Part shown: one piece after another, positions 6,746 through 8,015 of the stretch
Numbering within the stretch: position 1 is the first letter of the stretch
How the letters are laid out: each line of letters begins with the position of its first letter
Origin: Phyllobacteriaceae bacterium UBA1940
GTDB taxonomy: Bacteria > Pseudomonadota > Alphaproteobacteria > Rhizobiales > Rhizobiaceae
Assembly: GCA_002336975.1 (NCBI GenBank)
Contig: DDFA01000070.1
Location: forward strand, 1-8,015
Direction of reading: 5' to 3'
Length of the DNA stretch: 8,015 nt
Position numbers and translations under genes: made by a program
Notes under the pieces: generated by a model
Seen by the model: the letters and a program-made list of their open reading frames with translations, nothing else
The model's database searches: none
What the model was told of the DNA's origin: nothing

Positions 6746-6851
6746 GGCAATTTTCACCATCGTCTTCGGGAGGATCGCGCGGCGTGCCGCCTGAGCGGAG
6801 GAAGGAGCCGGCTGATTCTGGGCAACGAAGTGCGAAAAATCATATAAAAAC

Positions 6852-6863
6852 AGTATAATTACT
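6852..6863. promoter_or_regulatory. Inverted repeat AGTA-TAAT-TACT covering opposing -10 elements
   Basis: AGTA (6852-6855) and TACT (6860-6863) form an inverted repeat around TAAT. The site contains TATACT on the minus strand and a perfect TATAAT (6854-6859) on the plus strand, so a dimeric repressor bound here would block transcription both ways. This is a candidate autoregulatory site of the Rrf2 protein; the pattern is short and AT-rich, so chance is possible. Confidence 0.35.
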
Positions 6864-6881
6864 TTGAGCTTCCAATCGCAA
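6852..6881 (-). promoter_or_regulatory. Predicted sigma-70 promoter of the Rrf2 gene
   Basis: On the minus strand CTTGCGA supplies a -35 (TTGCGA at 6881-6876) and TATACT (6857-6852) a strong -10, with an 18-bp spacer. The start would fall near 6845, leaving a leader of about 150 nt that contains the 16-bp palindrome. It is a prediction from consensus only. Confidence 0.45.
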
Positions 6882-6951
6882 GGAAAATGGCCGGTTTTCG
6901 GCGTCTTTTCATGCTTTTGGGCAAGTATTTCTGCCGAGGGGCAGCATTTTT
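6866..6951 (+). ncRNA. Candidate small RNA or attenuated leader (low confidence)
   Basis: A perfect TATAAT -10 (6854-6859) on the plus strand would start RNA near 6866, and a hairpin with a T-run ends at 6951, giving about 85 nt. The matching -35 region (around 6831-6836, TGCGAA) is poor, which lowers confidence. The RNA would lie antisense to nothing annotated and about 220 bp before tauA. Confidence 0.2.
6931..6951 (+). terminator. Terminator-like hairpin with T-tract in the Rrf2-tauA intergenic region
   Basis: CTGCC (6931-6935) pairs with GGCAG (6940-6944) around a GAGG loop, followed by CA and five T residues (6947-6951). It has the layout of a small Rho-independent terminator for plus-strand RNA, though the 5-bp stem is short. 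No annotated plus-strand gene ends here. Confidence 0.35.
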
Positions 6952-7073
6952 GTCACGGGATATGCGTTCGAACCGGCTTTCGCCTACGAATCCGCGCCGC
7001 GACCCCTCCCCGGACAGCTCCATTTCGTGCCTCTCGCACAAAACGCAAAACCAATCGCGGCCGGCTAGCGGAA

Positions 7074-7120
7074 TTGAGGCGAATATTTCTCTACTAAATT
7101 TACCGAATATATAGCCTTGA
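7074..7120 (+). promoter_or_regulatory. AT-rich promoter/operator region of tauA
   Basis: A sharply AT-rich island in GC-rich surroundings. TATATA (7108-7113) is the best -10 candidate, with no good -35 at 16-18 bp, suggesting dependence on an activator. The heptamer CGAATAT occurs twice, 24 bp apart (7080-7086 and 7104-7110), and brackets CTACTAAATTTAC. Transcription would start near 7120, about 50 nt before the tauA ATG. Confidence 0.35.
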
Positions 7121-7171
7121 GATCGAGCCCGCCGCAGATCGCCGGGCGACGGCAACTTGAGGAGAGCCCCA

Positions 7172-8015
7172 ATGACCATCACCCGCAGAACCCTGCTGGC
7201 CGCAACCGCCGCCCTTGCCATGGCCGCCTCGTTCGGCGCCGCGCATGCCGAGGACGTAACGCTCAATATCGGCTACCAGCCCATCGTCGAGCCGTCACGC
7301 GTGCCGCAGGCAGACGGCACCTACGAGAAGGTAACCGGCGCCAAGATCAACTGGCAGAAATTCGATGGCGGGGCGGATGTGATCGCCGCGATCGCCTCGG
7401 GCTCGCTCGATATCGGCTATGTCGGCTCCTCGCCGCTGGCGGCCGCCGCAAGCCGCGAACTGCCGATCGAGACCATCTTCGTCGTGGGCCTCATCAGCGA
7501 GGCGGAAGCGCTCGCGGTGAAATCCGTCGAGAAACCGGAGGATCTGGTGGGCAAGAAGATCGCCACGCCCTTCGTCTCCACCGCGCACTATAGCCTCCTG
7601 ACGGCGCTCAAGCACTGGAACGTCGATCCGAAGTCCGTCGAGATCCTCAACCTGCGTCCACCGGAAATCGCGGCGGCCTGGCAGCGCGGCGATATTGATG
7701 GCGCTTATGTCTGGGATCCGGTTCTGGCCGAGCTGAAGAAGAACGGCAAGGTCCTGGCCACCTCCGCCGATGTCGCGGATTGGGGCGGCCCGACCTTCGA
7801 CGCCTGGATCGTCAGCAAGAAGTTTGCGGAAGAGCATCCCGATGTCGTGACGGCCTTCGTGAAGGTGACGGGTGAGGCGACAGCCGCCTACCGTGCCAAT
7901 CCCGATGCGTGGAACGCCACGTCGCCAGAGGCCGAGAAGATCGCCCGCCTGACCGGTGCAAAGCAGGAAGAGGTTCCGGCCCTGCTCAACGGCTACATCT
8001 TCCCGACGCTGGAAG
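7172..8015 (+). CDS. tauA: Taurine ABC transporter periplasmic binding protein TauA (3' end outside window)
   Basis: The frame runs open from ATG 7172 to the window end, giving 281 residues of an expected 320 or more. GAGGAGAG (7159-7166) lies just upstream of the ATG. The signal peptide starts MTITRRTLLAATAALA and probably cleaves after Ala-His-Ala (24-26); the twin arginines at 5-6 make a Tat-like signal conceivable. The mature part matches E. coli TauA as I recall it in extended segments: INWQKFDGGADVIAAIASG, IGYVGSSPLAAAASRELPIE, PFVSTAHYSLLTALKHW, and RPPEIAAAWQRGDIDGAYVW. These segments include the ligand-pocket region of the family. The role is capture of taurine (2-aminoethanesulfonate) in the periplasm as a source of sulfur, or of carbon and nitrogen. 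tauB and tauC, and perhaps a taurine dioxygenase or dehydrogenase, would be expected beyond the edge. It is divergent from the Rrf2 regulator, its most likely local controller. Confidence 0.93.
   Translation, partial: MTITRRTLLAATAALAMAASFGAAHAEDVTLNIGYQPIVEPSRVPQADGTYEKVTGAKINWQKFDGGADVIAAIASGSLDIGYVGSSPLAAAASRELPIETIFVVGLISEAEALAVKSVEKPEDLVGKKIATPFVSTAHYSLLTALKHWNVDPKSVEILNLRPPEIAAAWQRGDIDGAYVWDPVLAELKKNGKVLATSADVADWGGPTFDAWIVSKKFAEEHPDVVTAFVKVTGEATAAYRANPDAWNATSPEAEKIARLTGAKQEEVPALLNGYIFPTLE

Larger units (their letters stand above)
6695..7171. promoter_or_regulatory. Divergent regulatory region between the Rrf2 gene and tauA
   Basis: About 480 bp without a supported protein gene, which is long for this compact window. 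It holds, from left to right, a perfect 16-bp palindrome in the Rrf2 leader, an inverted repeat with -10-like elements for both strands, a terminator-like hairpin, a GC-rich middle and an AT-rich segment next to tauA. Short open frames at 6864-7114 have composition unlike real proteins of this genome and poor ribosome binding sites. The size suggests complex control or a small RNA. Confidence 0.6.

Noticed and set aside
6695..6760. Rrf2 start at the upstream in-frame ATG (6760)
   Set aside because: The added 22 residues are not part of the family's N terminus, no ribosome binding site precedes the ATG, and the segment contains the 16-bp palindrome.
7023..7043. Hairpin GTGC/GCAC with flanking TTT/AAA in the tauA upstream region
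   Set aside because: Only four continuous GC-type pairs with an internal mismatch and no T-run; probably chance.
6864..7114. Two overlapping plus-strand frames of 75-77 codons before tauA
   Set aside because: Composition (Ser/Arg/Pro-rich, no domain) and codon use are unlike neighbouring genes; the AAGGAAA before ATG 6887 is too close to the start.

Overview
The window looks like chromosomal or large-replicon DNA of a GC-rich alphaproteobacterium, most likely Rhizobiaceae (Rhizobium/Agrobacterium/Ensifer/Shinella type). The basis is the codon choice, a 434-residue PncB of the rhizobial kind, and an Rrf2 regulator whose sequence I associate with that family. The species cannot be fixed from the sequence.

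Left part (1-4342, + strand): one compact operon. It opens with the 3' end of a fumarate-reductase/SdhA-like flavoprotein and a small 2[4Fe-4S] ferredoxin coupled to it by ATGA. A complete ABC importer of the sulfonate/nitrate/taurine class follows: periplasmic binding protein, two different permeases and an ATPase. Gaps are short or negative, and the start codons are preceded by purine-rich Shine-Dalgarno sequences. The first permease carries an apparent one-base frameshift near its N terminus. The arrangement suggests uptake of a small oxidised, possibly sulfur-containing, compound together with a dedicated cytoplasmic redox pair; the substrate cannot be read from the sequence.

Middle part (4343-6229): an AT-richer junction, then a 53-codon membrane microprotein gene on the minus strand that starts with TTG, divergent from pncB (nicotinate phosphoribosyltransferase, NAD salvage). 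pncB ends in a GC-rich hairpin without a U-tract.

Right part (6230-8015): an Rrf2-family regulator with four clustered cysteines on the minus strand, about 480 bp of regulatory DNA, and tauA (taurine-binding protein) running off the right edge. The intergenic DNA contains a perfect 16-bp palindrome, back-to-back -10 elements on one inverted repeat, a terminator-like hairpin that could end a short plus-strand RNA, and an AT-rich tauA promoter region. Two organosulfur-type importers and a Cys-rich Rrf2 protein within 8 kb suggest a sulfur-scavenging region, with pncB probably an unrelated housekeeping gene between them. No tRNA, rRNA, CRISPR array or insertion sequence was seen.
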